Origin: Tolypothrix campylonemoides VB511288
GTDB taxonomy: Bacteria; Cyanobacteriota; Cyanobacteriia; Cyanobacteriales; Nostocaceae
DNA length: 64,000 bases
NCBI GenBank assembly: GCA_000828075.3
Contig: JXCB02000002.1
Coordinates: forward strand, 209,075-273,074
Direction of reading: 5' to 3'
The notes under the pieces are model-generated. The model ran no database searches and had not been told where the DNA came from. It saw only the letters and a list, made by a program, of their open reading frames with translations. This document shows, in pieces, positions 8,562 to 16,586 of this stretch. The translations under genes and the position numbers were made by a program. The stretch's first letter is position 1; each line of letters begins with the position of its first letter.

Positions 8562-8720
8562 TCAAAATTCACGCGCTGAGAAAGCCTGTTTCTCTTCCTC
8601 ATTCTCTTTAGATGCTGTGCAAATTAAATGTGCATCATCTTTCTCAATTTTGACACTTCCATAAGTTGATGTGTGGAAGGGTATAATTTTGCTCTTTTCA
8701 GCAATTTTTTTTGAATTCAT
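8562..8720 (-). CDS. Small hypothetical protein (52 aa) upstream of mnmH
   Basis: An ATG-started open frame of 53 codons on the minus strand, reading MNSKKIAEKSKIIPFHTSTY then GSVKIEKDDAHLICTASKEN and ending ...AFSAREF. Composition is typical of a real soluble small protein (charged, few rare residues), and the gap to mnmH is 15 bp. No family is recognised. Coding status is inferred from composition and position only. Confidence 0.5.
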   Translation of the reverse strand: MNSKKIAEKSKIIPFHTSTYGSVKIEKDDAHLICTASKENEEEKQAFSAREF

Positions 8721-8943
8721 ACTTAAGACAGATGTAATTATCTCTAAAAATTACTATTACTCCCATTGGTTGCTTATTGGCAGCGTAGTATTATTGAATG
8801 CAATAACAAGGTTTTATGTTCGATATGATACAGCATAATCTGAAAATGGTATTGATGTAGAGACCTAGCATGTTACGTTTTTACGCAGGCTTTTGTTGAA
8901 AGCGCGGAAATCAGTTCACTTAAGTAAACAGAGTAGGTGTGAG

Positions 8944-10020
8944 ATGAGATTTGGATTACCCACATGGTTTCCTTACCCCAGTGCTTGGTTAAACGCTTTG
9001 ATACTATCGACGTTTATGACTGGGTTGGTAACTTTGACAAGGCGTAGCAATGGTTTGGACTTGTATTTCGCTAAATGGTCAGACAACTTAGAACTGTTTA
9101 CTGTGCAGGTAATATTGTTACTAATATTACCAATACCAGCGATCGCCTTTTTCCATCACTTTTTTCTCGGTCGCCTCATCCCTACCATTCCAGGAGAACG
9201 GACAAACAACATCAAGGGATTAGTTCCTGGAATCATAAGCTGGTGGGAAAGTTTATATAGCTGGCTTGTGTTTGTCCTCTCTACTCTGATTGCAATATTG
9301 CTTTCAACTCCTTTTTTACCTCTATTTCAACTCAACTACGAAAAAATTATTGACACCTACAACCAACCTCACAAAAATCTGCAAGCCATCTTTGCTATTT
9401 TCTGGATACTCAGCGCTGCTATTTTTTACCAAATCGAGTATTTATTTAAGTACCGTCTCATTTTTGCTGATGCTATTAGTAGTGAACAAGAAAACACGCC
9501 AGAAAAAAATGATGAAAAAACAAATGTAAAACCGGAAAATAATCCACAAAGTGAAGCCAATGCCACTGAAATTCAAAAAAATGACGAAACATCCCCGAAA
9601 AAGACAACTGTGGTTGACTTGATTGTTAAATATCGAAAGTTACCCAAAAGAATTTTCACACTTGTTTTGATTTCTTTAATATCTTTATGGATATACTTGT
9701 TTACTAATTTGCCAGAAGTTCAACAAGGTATGTCATATGTCAATCAATCTCTGGAAAATCGATTAGAAGCAACTCCTGAACCTACTCCGAAAAATAATAC
9801 TTTTGAGAAGGCAATTGATAAAGGTAGAATTGCAGCTCAGCTAACAAAGTCAGCACAAACTACAGATGAGTGGAAAGTAGTTGCCAAACGGTGGGAACAA
9901 GCGATTAGACTTTTGGAAGAAGTGCCGCCTTCTAGCGACAATTATGCAATGGCGCAGCAAAAAATTTTGCAGTATCAACTTCATCGAGATTTTGCTATAA
10001 AAAATGCGACATTGAATTAG
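8944..10020 (+). CDS. Hypothetical multi-pass membrane protein with soluble C-terminal domain
   Basis: 358 aa from ATG 8944, which has AGGTG five bases upstream; an upstream TTG at 8893 would add 17 residues and lacks such a site. There are four membrane helices in the first 170 residues, a Lys/Glu/Asn-rich cytoplasmic stretch (about 185-235), a fifth helix (FTLVLISLISLWIYLFTNL), then a C-terminal region of about 105 residues with DEWKVVAKRWEQAIRLLEEVP...NYAMAQQKILQYQ. That last part looks like a TPR-type helical hairpin seen in many cyanobacterial proteins. Function not recognised. A perfect palindromic terminator follows. Confidence 0.7.
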   Translation: MRFGLPTWFPYPSAWLNALILSTFMTGLVTLTRRSNGLDLYFAKWSDNLELFTVQVILLLILPIPAIAFFHHFFLGRLIPTIPGERTNNIKGLVPGIISWWESLYSWLVFVLSTLIAILLSTPFLPLFQLNYEKIIDTYNQPHKNLQAIFAIFWILSAAIFYQIEYLFKYRLIFADAISSEQENTPEKNDEKTNVKPENNPQSEANATEIQKNDETSPKKTTVVDLIVKYRKLPKRIFTLVLISLISLWIYLFTNLPEVQQGMSYVNQSLENRLEATPEPTPKNNTFEKAIDKGRIAAQLTKSAQTTDEWKVVAKRWEQAIRLLEEVPPSSDNYAMAQQKILQYQLHRDFAIKNATLN

Positions 10021-10049
10021 TCAATTGAAATGACCGAACGAAATTTTAC

Positions 10050-10076
10050 AAAGACGCGAAATTTCGCGTCTTTACT
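10050..10076 (+). terminator. Palindromic terminator
   Basis: Perfect dyad of two 12-base arms, AAAGACGCGAAA / TTTCGCGTCTTT, 29 nt past the stop at 10020, followed by ACTTTGTT. The A-tract on the left arm means it could also act on the minus strand. Confidence 0.7.
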
Positions 10077-10164
10077 TTGTTATAAAAACAGTGCGATCGC
10101 TTGACGTAGGGAATTCCTTGGGTAACATACAAAAAGAACAGCAGATTTACCTTGGAAGCAAACT

Positions 10165-11130
10165 ATGTCAGGAAACACGACGCGGCGTAACTTCCTCATC
10201 ACTAGTGTTGCGGTTGCAGGCGGGGTAGTAGGAGCATCTGCCTTGCAACAACAAGCAGCTGACACTGCTACATCACCAGCGACGATGCTAGAACGAGTGC
10301 TGGGACGCACAGGAGTGAAAGTCCCCATTTTTGGGTTAGGAGGAGCTGGTCAAACGCCACTCTCCTGGCAAGACAAAGAACGTGATGCTGTCGCAATTAT
10401 CGAGAAAGCGCTTGAACTTGGCATCCGTTACTTTGATACTGCTGCTGATTATGGACCAAGTGAAGATTATTTCGGCAAAGTACTACCACCCCATCGCTCA
10501 AAAATTTTTCTAGCAAGTAAAACAGATAAAAGGGACCGTGATGGTGCATGGCGGGAATTAGAAAGAAGTCTCAAACGTCTGAAAACAGATCATCTTGACT
10601 TGTGGCAATTGCATCACGTTTCTTTCCGCGAAGAACTCAACACCATCTTTAGTTCATCTGGTGCAGTCAAAGCTTTAGAAGAGGCGATACAACAAAAAAT
10701 CGTCCGGTTTGTGGGCATAACCGGACATCATGATCCACAGGTGATTGCTGAAGGATTGCGTCGCTATCCCTTCCACACAACGCTTATCCCTGTCAATGCT
10801 GCTGACAAACACCACCCACGCCCATTTCTGCCAGTCGTTCTTCCTTTAGCACAACAAAAAAATGTCGGCGTGATTGGTATGAAAGTACCAGCTTATGGTC
10901 GGTTGTTCAAACCAGGCGGATTGGATGGTATGCAGCAAGCTATGGGATACAGTTTGTCCCAGCCTGGTGTTCACTCTTGTGTCATTGCGGCGGAAACGGT
11001 CAAGCAATTGGAAGAAAATGTGAATGTGGCGCGGGCTTTCCAACCTCTTAGCAATAAGGCATTAGCTGCAATTGAGCAACGTACTGCCGCAGTTTGGGAG
11101 GATGGCACATTTTTCCGAGCTTGGACATAG
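10165..11130 (+). CDS. Aldo/keto reductase with twin-arginine signal
   Basis: 321 aa. The N-terminus TTRRNFLITSVAVAGGVVGA is a Tat-type signal (RRxFL plus a hydrophobic stretch), so the protein is probably exported folded to the periplasm or thylakoid lumen, or membrane-anchored. The AKR barrel follows: GRTGVKVPIFGLGGAGQTPL, GIRYFDTAADYGPSEDYFGK (catalytic Asp/Tyr), DHLDLWQLHHV and GVIGMKVPAYGR. NADP(H)-dependent reduction of an aldehyde or ketone is expected. The substrate is unknown. Gene stands alone, with a minus-strand methyltransferase converging from the right. Confidence 0.88.
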   Translation: MSGNTTRRNFLITSVAVAGGVVGASALQQQAADTATSPATMLERVLGRTGVKVPIFGLGGAGQTPLSWQDKERDAVAIIEKALELGIRYFDTAADYGPSEDYFGKVLPPHRSKIFLASKTDKRDRDGAWRELERSLKRLKTDHLDLWQLHHVSFREELNTIFSSSGAVKALEEAIQQKIVRFVGITGHHDPQVIAEGLRRYPFHTTLIPVNAADKHHPRPFLPVVLPLAQQKNVGVIGMKVPAYGRLFKPGGLDGMQQAMGYSLSQPGVHSCVIAAETVKQLEENVNVARAFQPLSNKALAAIEQRTAAVWEDGTFFRAWT

Positions 11131-11256
11131 TATTAACTTTGGGTGTGTTAGCGCGGTTCCTAAACCGCCCTACAACTTACTCATAAATTCTGTAGTTTTT
11201 TAAATCTGTTTCGGAAATTTGCTCTGCGAGAACTAGCCTGTAGTGTTTTTCTTGTA

Positions 11257-12552
11257 CTACCTTAACTTTCTCGCTCTTGGTTCTATAATTTGCGGATTTA
11301 CCCCATAATATCTAGCTGCTTGAGACATATCAAACATTAGTAAATTTTCGTTTCCTAACTCTTGTATCATTCCAGATTTAGATGGACATATACCAAGAAC
11401 TTTAATAATTTCTGACGCTACTGCCTTAGCTAATAATGGTGGAACAGAATTTCCAATTTGTCGAAATCCATGCCATTTTGTTACATGAAATCTAAACCAG
11501 TCCGGATAAGAATGTAAACGGGCAGCTTCGCGCACAGTAATACATCTTGGGGTAAATGGGTGAATTGGTCTAGCAGAAGTAAAAGCTCCTCTATTACTAG
11601 CAGTTCCTGCTCTAAGCGTATTGGATATTCCTTCAGGAGCAAGTTTATAGAAGCGGCTAACAGGTTCTGTTTTCCCAACGGGAGTAGACTCAAACCTTTT
11701 TATAGATTCCAAAGTATGCTTTGTTCTTAAACTTGAGGTGAGCATTCTAGAGTCATATTTACGTGCATACGAATAGTCGTTATCTGAAGAGCAAAGACCC
11801 CGAAGTTGTCTTCCGTAATTGCTTGGTTTACCAAAGTCTGCAATAACCGAATCTTTCTCAACAAGTTCTATGTAATTTTCGACTTCAGGTAGGTCGCCAA
11901 TTGCATCCCAAACTGTAGGACTTAATGGAACTTGATTATTTAACCCTGCTTTATTTGATTTTGCCGCTCTAGTCAGGGCTGCTGGATAATTTGGTAATTC
12001 TAAATCCTGACGACAACCTAGCAAAAATAATCTTTCCCGGTTTTGTGGCACTCCATATTCAGCAGCATTTAAAACTTTATAATCTTTACGAATCTTATAA
12101 CCGTTTTGCTCAAATTCATTGATAATTACTGAAATAAACTCTTTGTGCTTTCCCAAAGTCATTCCTTTAACATTTTCTAAAACAAAAAACTTTGGCTGTA
12201 ATTCTAAAACTAACCGAAGAAAATGATTGACTAGGGAATTACGAGGATCGTCAAAAATACGTTTACCTATCAATGAGAAACCTTGACATGGTGGTCCGCC
12301 AAACACCACATCGATTTCTCTATCACCAATAGAGGAGCGACTTCTAATTTCTGCTCCTGTAATATCAACGACACTTTTACAAAAAATAGTCCAAAAAGGA
12401 AAATTAAATTCATGTGTCGCACAATGAATTGGATCAATTTCAATAGATGCAAGCACGTCAAATCCTGCTTGCTCAAAACCAAGAGTCATGCCTCCAGCAC
12501 CAGCAAATAAATCAACAGCGATAGGTCTTTCTTTCTGATTACTGTGAATCAT
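11257..12552 (-). CDS. DNA (cytosine-5-)-methyltransferase, no adjacent restriction enzyme
   Basis: 431 aa. All core motifs are present in order: I DLFAGAGGMTLGFEQAGF, IV FGGPPCQGFSLIGKR (catalytic Cys), VI FVLENVKGM, VIII PQNRERLFLLG, IX TVREAARLHSYPDWF, X QIGNSVPPLLAKAVASEI. The target-recognition region lies between VIII and IX (about residues 185-325). A C-terminal extension of about 45 residues (SQAARYYGVNPQIIEPRARKLR) follows. The neighbours are an aldo/keto reductase and lpxB; no endonuclease, Vsr or helicase gene adjoins, so it is a solitary methylase or a restriction-modification remnant. Recognition sequence not readable. Confidence 0.92.
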   Translation of the reverse strand: MIHSNQKERPIAVDLFAGAGGMTLGFEQAGFDVLASIEIDPIHCATHEFNFPFWTIFCKSVVDITGAEIRSRSSIGDREIDVVFGGPPCQGFSLIGKRIFDDPRNSLVNHFLRLVLELQPKFFVLENVKGMTLGKHKEFISVIINEFEQNGYKIRKDYKVLNAAEYGVPQNRERLFLLGCRQDLELPNYPAALTRAAKSNKAGLNNQVPLSPTVWDAIGDLPEVENYIELVEKDSVIADFGKPSNYGRQLRGLCSSDNDYSYARKYDSRMLTSSLRTKHTLESIKRFESTPVGKTEPVSRFYKLAPEGISNTLRAGTASNRGAFTSARPIHPFTPRCITVREAARLHSYPDWFRFHVTKWHGFRQIGNSVPPLLAKAVASEIIKVLGICPSKSGMIQELGNENLLMFDMSQAARYYGVNPQIIEPRARKLR

Positions 12553-12580
12553 CTTGGATTTTTAAGCTACCAATTGAGGA

Positions 12581-12657
12581 TTTTAGATTATAAATGCATA
12601 AGGGCGCTGTTAGCAGCGCCTCTACCTTAGATTATTGACTTTTAGCTTAATCTAAAA
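12581..12657. repeat. Nested inverted repeats between lpxB and the methyltransferase gene
   Basis: Outer arms TTTTAGATTA (12581-12590) and TAATCTAAAA (12648-12657) enclose a GGCGCTG-TTAG-CAGCGCC hairpin at about 12603-12620. On the minus strand it sits between the lpxB stop and the methyltransferase start and may end the lpx transcript, but no clear U-tract follows. Confidence 0.5.
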
Positions 12658-12658
12658 T

Positions 12659-13828
12659 CTAATGTTTAAAATTTGGTAGCATTTGTAAAATTTCTTTGGC
12701 AGCGCGATCGCACACTCCCACTTCTCCCAAACGCTGCTGCATTTCTTGATAGTCTGCCAACATTTGCTGTTTACGTTCGGGATTTAGCAGTAATTCCAGC
12801 GCCGCTTGAGTAATATTCTCTGGTGTCGCTTGCTCTTGTAACAACTCTGGCACAATCGGCTTCATCATCACTAAATTAGGCGGCGATGCGAAAGGTATAG
12901 AACCTTTGAGCACAGTACGCGCAATCCAAGCCGTGATGGGATGAAGTCGGTACAGAACAACTTGAGGCACGTTCAACAGTGCCAGTTCCAGGTTAACTGT
13001 GCCAGATTTGGTGATTGCCATATCAGCGGCGGCGAGGACTTCCTGAGTTTTACCGGATACCACAGAAACTCGTAAACCGTACTGCTGTATTGCCTGTTCA
13101 ATTGGTTCTCTGTAGATTTCCAGAGATAGAGGTATCCAAAAATGTACCTGGGGTAATTTGGCTTGAATCACTTGAGCTGCTTGGAACATCACAGGCAGAA
13201 GATGTTTAAGTTCTTGGCGACGAGAGGCGGGCAGAAGAGCCACACTTATGACATCCTCGGCAATTCCTAACTGTGTACGCGCCGTTTCCCGACTGGGAAA
13301 GGTTTGAACTCTATCTATTAAAGGATGTCCTACCCAGGTTACATTTGCTCCTTTTTCTTGGAAATATCGGGCTTCCCCTGGAAAGACTGCTAGCAGCTTG
13401 TCTGTTATGCCAACAATTAAGTTGGTATTACGTGAATTCAGTGACCAAACCCACTCTTGTGGTGCTATATAAAATACAACAGATATTTGTGGTAGATTCC
13501 GGCGAAGATAGTTGCCTATGACAATATTTGGTGTCATGTAGTCAATTAGCACCACTAAGTCAGGTGGATTTTGCTTGAGATAGGCGATCGCCCGTCGCTG
13601 GATCTGGAGTGTTGGTAACACATAAGGCAGTGATTCCAGAATACCTACTGAGCCAATTCTAGTAGTATTTTCTAAAAGGGTAGCTCCAACATTTGCCATT
13701 TTTTCGCCACCCAACGCCACAATTTCTAATTCCAATCCAGCCAATGCCGCTTGACGCTTAAGTGCAGCAACTAGCAGCGACCCTTGCAAGTCACCAGACA
13801 CTTCACCAGTACTAATAAATATTCGCAT
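12659..13828 (-). CDS. lpxB: Lipid-A-disaccharide synthase
   Basis: 389 aa, family length. N-terminal FISTGEVSGDLQGSLLVAAL (SGExSGD motif), VDYMTPN-type VVLIDYMTPNIVIGNYLR, FYIAPQEWVWS, AVFPGEARYFQEKGANVTWVGHPL, and C-terminal TKSGTVNLELAL / PQVVLYRLHPIT. GT19 enzyme joining UDP-2,3-diacylglucosamine and lipid X in lipid A synthesis at the inner membrane. Last gene of the purC-bamA-lpxC-fabZ-lpxA-lpxB run; 120-bp gap from lpxA contains a GGGA tandem repeat. Confidence 0.95.
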   Translation of the reverse strand: MRIFISTGEVSGDLQGSLLVAALKRQAALAGLELEIVALGGEKMANVGATLLENTTRIGSVGILESLPYVLPTLQIQRRAIAYLKQNPPDLVVLIDYMTPNIVIGNYLRRNLPQISVVFYIAPQEWVWSLNSRNTNLIVGITDKLLAVFPGEARYFQEKGANVTWVGHPLIDRVQTFPSRETARTQLGIAEDVISVALLPASRRQELKHLLPVMFQAAQVIQAKLPQVHFWIPLSLEIYREPIEQAIQQYGLRVSVVSGKTQEVLAAADMAITKSGTVNLELALLNVPQVVLYRLHPITAWIARTVLKGSIPFASPPNLVMMKPIVPELLQEQATPENITQAALELLLNPERKQQMLADYQEMQQRLGEVGVCDRAAKEILQMLPNFKH

Positions 13829-13853
13829 TTATAAATTTAGAAATAGGAGATGA

Positions 13854-13881
13854 GGGAGGGAGGGAGGGAGGGAGGGAGGGA
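13854..13881. repeat. (GGGA)7 tandem repeat
   Basis: Seven uninterrupted GGGA units in the lpxA-lpxB gap. The length is likely to vary between strains, and the G-runs could form a G-quadruplex on the plus strand (C-rich on the transcribed mRNA). Confidence 0.9.
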
Positions 13882-13948
13882 AATGTTTGTTCCATTCCTA
13901 AGTCACAAATTTTGAATTGATTTGTCCTCCTCATCTCCCTGATGTTCT

Positions 13949-14767
13949 TTATGATTCGTCACTCACGCTTGCTTTCCCCTTTCCAGGAATCAAACCGCGT
14001 CTTCCTGGCATTTGAGAAAGTAGCAAAAAGCGACGCAGATGCTGTAACTGTTGGGTATCGCCTAGTAATTCCAACTGTTCCAAGGATTCCTTAAAAACCA
14101 TCTCAGAACGGTAAAGAATACGAAAGGCTTTTTTCAGGATTTGAAACTCATCAGTGCTAAAACCAGCGCGTTTGAGTCCTACAAGGTTAAGTGAACGCAC
14201 TCGCGATGGATTTCCTTCTACAAGCATATATGGAGGAACATCTCGCTCAATGCGGCTCATGCCCCCGACCATTGCCAAAGTACCAATATGCACAAATTGA
14301 TGAATTCCCAGAACCCCACTTATGACTGCTCGTGACTCTATGTGGACGTGTCCGGCGATCGCTACAGAATTAGAAATAGTGACATTGTCTTCTATGACAG
14401 AATTATGACCTACATGGACATAAGCCATGAGTAGGTTAGCGTTGCCAATGCGAGTTTCTTGACCGGTACCAGTGGCGCGGTTAATCGTGACGTACTCGCG
14501 AATGCGGTTATCATCTCCGATTTTGACCCAGCTAAATTCGCCATCGTATTTTCTGTCTTGGGGTTCCATGCCAATAACGGCTCCCGGAAAAATTTGATTT
14601 CGTGCCCCAATCTCCAAAGGTCCCTCTAGTATGGCGTGAGCGCCGATGGTGGTTTCAGGACCGACTTTGACATGCCCTCCAATCACAGCATAAGCACCGA
14701 CTTGCACTGTAGGGTGCAATTCTGCATTAGGATGAATTACAGCAGTTTGATGAATTAGGGTTTTCAA
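13949..14767 (-). CDS. lpxA: Acyl-ACP--UDP-N-acetylglucosamine O-acyltransferase
   Basis: 272 aa. Left-handed beta-helix hexapeptide repeats from residue 8 (IHPNAELHPTVQVGAYAVIGGHVKVG...), the catalytic-His segment YVHVGHNSVIEDN, HQFVHIGTLAMVGG, and the C-terminal helical part after NLVGLKRAGF. First committed acylation of lipid A. The start is TTG at 14767, nine bases after GGAG; the nearer ATG is out of frame. Same strand and order as in other cyanobacteria. Confidence 0.95.
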   Translation of the reverse strand: MKTLIHQTAVIHPNAELHPTVQVGAYAVIGGHVKVGPETTIGAHAILEGPLEIGARNQIFPGAVIGMEPQDRKYDGEFSWVKIGDDNRIREYVTINRATGTGQETRIGNANLLMAYVHVGHNSVIEDNVTISNSVAIAGHVHIESRAVISGVLGIHQFVHIGTLAMVGGMSRIERDVPPYMLVEGNPSRVRSLNLVGLKRAGFSTDEFQILKKAFRILYRSEMVFKESLEQLELLGDTQQLQHLRRFLLLSQMPGRRGLIPGKGKASVSDES

Positions 14768-14984
14768 GGGTGCATCTCCAGAAGAGTCTTGAATGCTGAG
14801 AGTTTAGTTATTTAGTAGCCGAAAGTATCAGGTGAGCTACTTATGTGTGAGGGCGTCGAAAATATAAAACTAAAATAATAATGCTGTTGTGAGTTGTTTC
14901 TTTTACTGATATCCTTATTCAGAATTCAGTAAAAGGTTCAGGAAAGGCACGTCACGGTCGTGCCTCTACCACAAAAGCAAATTT

Positions 14985-15515
14985 TCAGGTTACTAGGGAA
15001 AACATCAGTTCGCCTTCAGTAGCGAGCTGACCGTCTACTTCGGCACGCGCTTGCATTTTACCGAAACGACGTTGTTTTACCCACAATAGTTCCACAGTCA
15101 TTACCAGTTGATCCCCTGGTACGACTTGACGGCGGAAGCGAGTTTTATCGATACCGGCAAATACAAAGAGTCCGCCTTCCATATCTGGCAATTGAGTCAA
15201 GACAACACCGCCAACTTGTGCCATTGCTTCTACAATCAACACTCCTGGCATAATTGGACGTCCTGGAAAATGCCCTTGAAAATGGGGTTCATTGATAGTG
15301 ACGTTCTTAATGCCAACAGCTCGTTTTCCCGGCACATATTCAATAATCCGGTCTACGAGCGCAAAGGGGTAGCGGTGAGGTAGCAGCTTTTGGATGTCTT
15401 CTATAGAGTAAATGACCTGATTGTCATTGCTTGTGGTGGCATTATCTGGCTGGTCATTGCTAGATGGTGGTGTGGAAATATCGACGGTATTGACTTCTTT
15501 GGTGACACTTGACAT
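14985..15515 (-). CDS. fabZ: 3-hydroxyacyl-ACP dehydratase
   Basis: 176 aa. Hot-dog fold with [20 protein letters not shown], the catalytic-His segment [26 protein letters not shown] (His and Glu), and [19 protein letters not shown]. An N-terminal extension of about 30 Ser/Thr/Asn-rich residues precedes the domain. Dehydrates 3-hydroxyacyl-ACP in fatty acid synthesis and balances supply of hydroxyacyl-ACP to LpxA, which explains its place between lpxC and lpxA. Confidence 0.95.
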   Translation of the reverse strand: MSSVTKEVNTVDISTPPSSNDQPDNATTSNDNQVIYSIEDIQKLLPHRYPFALVDRIIEYVPGKRAVGIKNVTINEPHFQGHFPGRPIMPGVLIVEAMAQVGGVVLTQLPDMEGGLFVFAGIDKTRFRRQVVPGDQLVMTVELLWVKQRRFGKMQARAEVDGQLATEGELMFSLVT

Positions 15516-15631
15516 TGACAGTGCGATTTATTTGCTATGTTTGTTTTTTGCGTAGGTGCTTGTTTGAACCTCCCCCTAAAAATGTGGATTGTGAATGGAG
15601 CTTTGGCTTGTAATCAGCGCTTAAATGCTTA

Positions 15632-16489
15632 CTACATACCAACTTCCAAATCTAAAATCCTTTGCGCCAGTTGAATGTGTAAATTATGGCTGGCTTTGTA
15701 CGCCAAAAAATGAGCGCAAGGGAAAATTCCAAGCAAGCTTAAATCTCCTACTAAATCCAAGATTTTATGACGTACTGGCTCATTTGCAAATCTTAATGGC
15801 GGATTTAACCAACCCTCTGGTCCACAAACCAGAGCATTATCCAAGCTACCACCTTTAATCAACCCCGACTGCTGCAAGTGTTCTATTTGATGCAGCAAAC
15901 CAAAAGTACGGGCAGGAGCGATTTCTAGAGCAAAGCTATCATCAGGGTTTTCCTTATTAGCACTGAATGACCAACTGTACCATTGATTACCAATCGCCGG
16001 AAAATCGAAATCAATACCGTAGGTAAAGCGAGTTTCTGGAGCTGGAATGGCACAGACAAAAGCATCGCCCTGGCGCACCCAAATTGGCTGGTCGATGAGG
16101 TGAGGAACTTTTTCCTCACTCAGGGTTTGTGACACTAAGCCAACTTGGGCGATCGCCTCTGTCCACACCTTTGCTGAACCATCCAAAAGCGGCACTTCTG
16201 GAGCGTCAATTTCAATTCGGGCGTTATCGACTTTCATTGCAGCAAGGGCTGCTAGTAAATGCTCTACCGTGCGGACAGATGCCTCTCCTTTACCCAACTG
16301 AGTCGAAAGTACAGTTTGATTCACCGCTGCGACTTGCGCTGGAATGATCGGAGTATCGGGCAAATCCACACGGACAAAATAGCGTCCACTTCCCACCTCG
16401 GCTGGTTTTACCCGAACTTGAGTAGTGACTCCGCTGTGCAGTCCCACTCCTGTTTGGTTGATTTGCCCTGCTAATGTATGTTGTTGCAT
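15632..16489 (-). CDS. lpxC: UDP-3-O-acyl-N-acetylglucosamine deacetylase
   Basis: 285 aa. [16 protein letters not shown] (motif I), [14 protein letters not shown] (zinc His), [13 protein letters not shown], and [15 protein letters not shown] (HKxxD, zinc ligands and general base). Zn-dependent, committed step of lipid A synthesis. Somewhat shorter than proteobacterial LpxC (about 305 aa), as usual in cyanobacteria. It lies 97 bp after bamA; that gap carries tandem TGACTAA repeats. Confidence 0.94.
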   Translation of the reverse strand: MQQHTLAGQINQTGVGLHSGVTTQVRVKPAEVGSGRYFVRVDLPDTPIIPAQVAAVNQTVLSTQLGKGEASVRTVEHLLAALAAMKVDNARIEIDAPEVPLLDGSAKVWTEAIAQVGLVSQTLSEEKVPHLIDQPIWVRQGDAFVCAIPAPETRFTYGIDFDFPAIGNQWYSWSFSANKENPDDSFALEIAPARTFGLLHQIEHLQQSGLIKGGSLDNALVCGPEGWLNPPLRFANEPVRHKILDLVGDLSLLGIFPCAHFLAYKASHNLHIQLAQRILDLEVGM

Positions 16490-16544
16490 ATTGTTTTTGT
16501 CCTTGGTCCTTGGTCTTTTGTCTTTGGTCCTTAGTCATTTGTCG

Positions 16545-16584
16545 TCAAGAATGACTAATGACTAATGACTAATGACTAATGACT
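16545..16584. repeat. Heptameric tandem repeat (TGACTAA)n
   Basis: Four to five tandem ATGACTA units between lpxC and bamA, with related CTTTGGTC-type units just upstream (16495-16535). A heptameric short tandem repeat as is typical of filamentous cyanobacteria. A similar (TTAGTCA)n tract lies at about 52511-52535. Confidence 0.8.
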
Positions 16585-16586
16585 AC

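Noticed and set aside
11153-11168. GCGGTT-CCTA-AACCGC hairpin as terminator of the aldo/keto reductase gene
   Set aside because: Short stem and no U-tract; part of a common dispersed repeat type.
16545-16584. Possible CRISPR array
   Set aside because: Units are contiguous 7-mers without spacers; same for the arrays at 53691-53768, 60190-60218 and 61571-61615.
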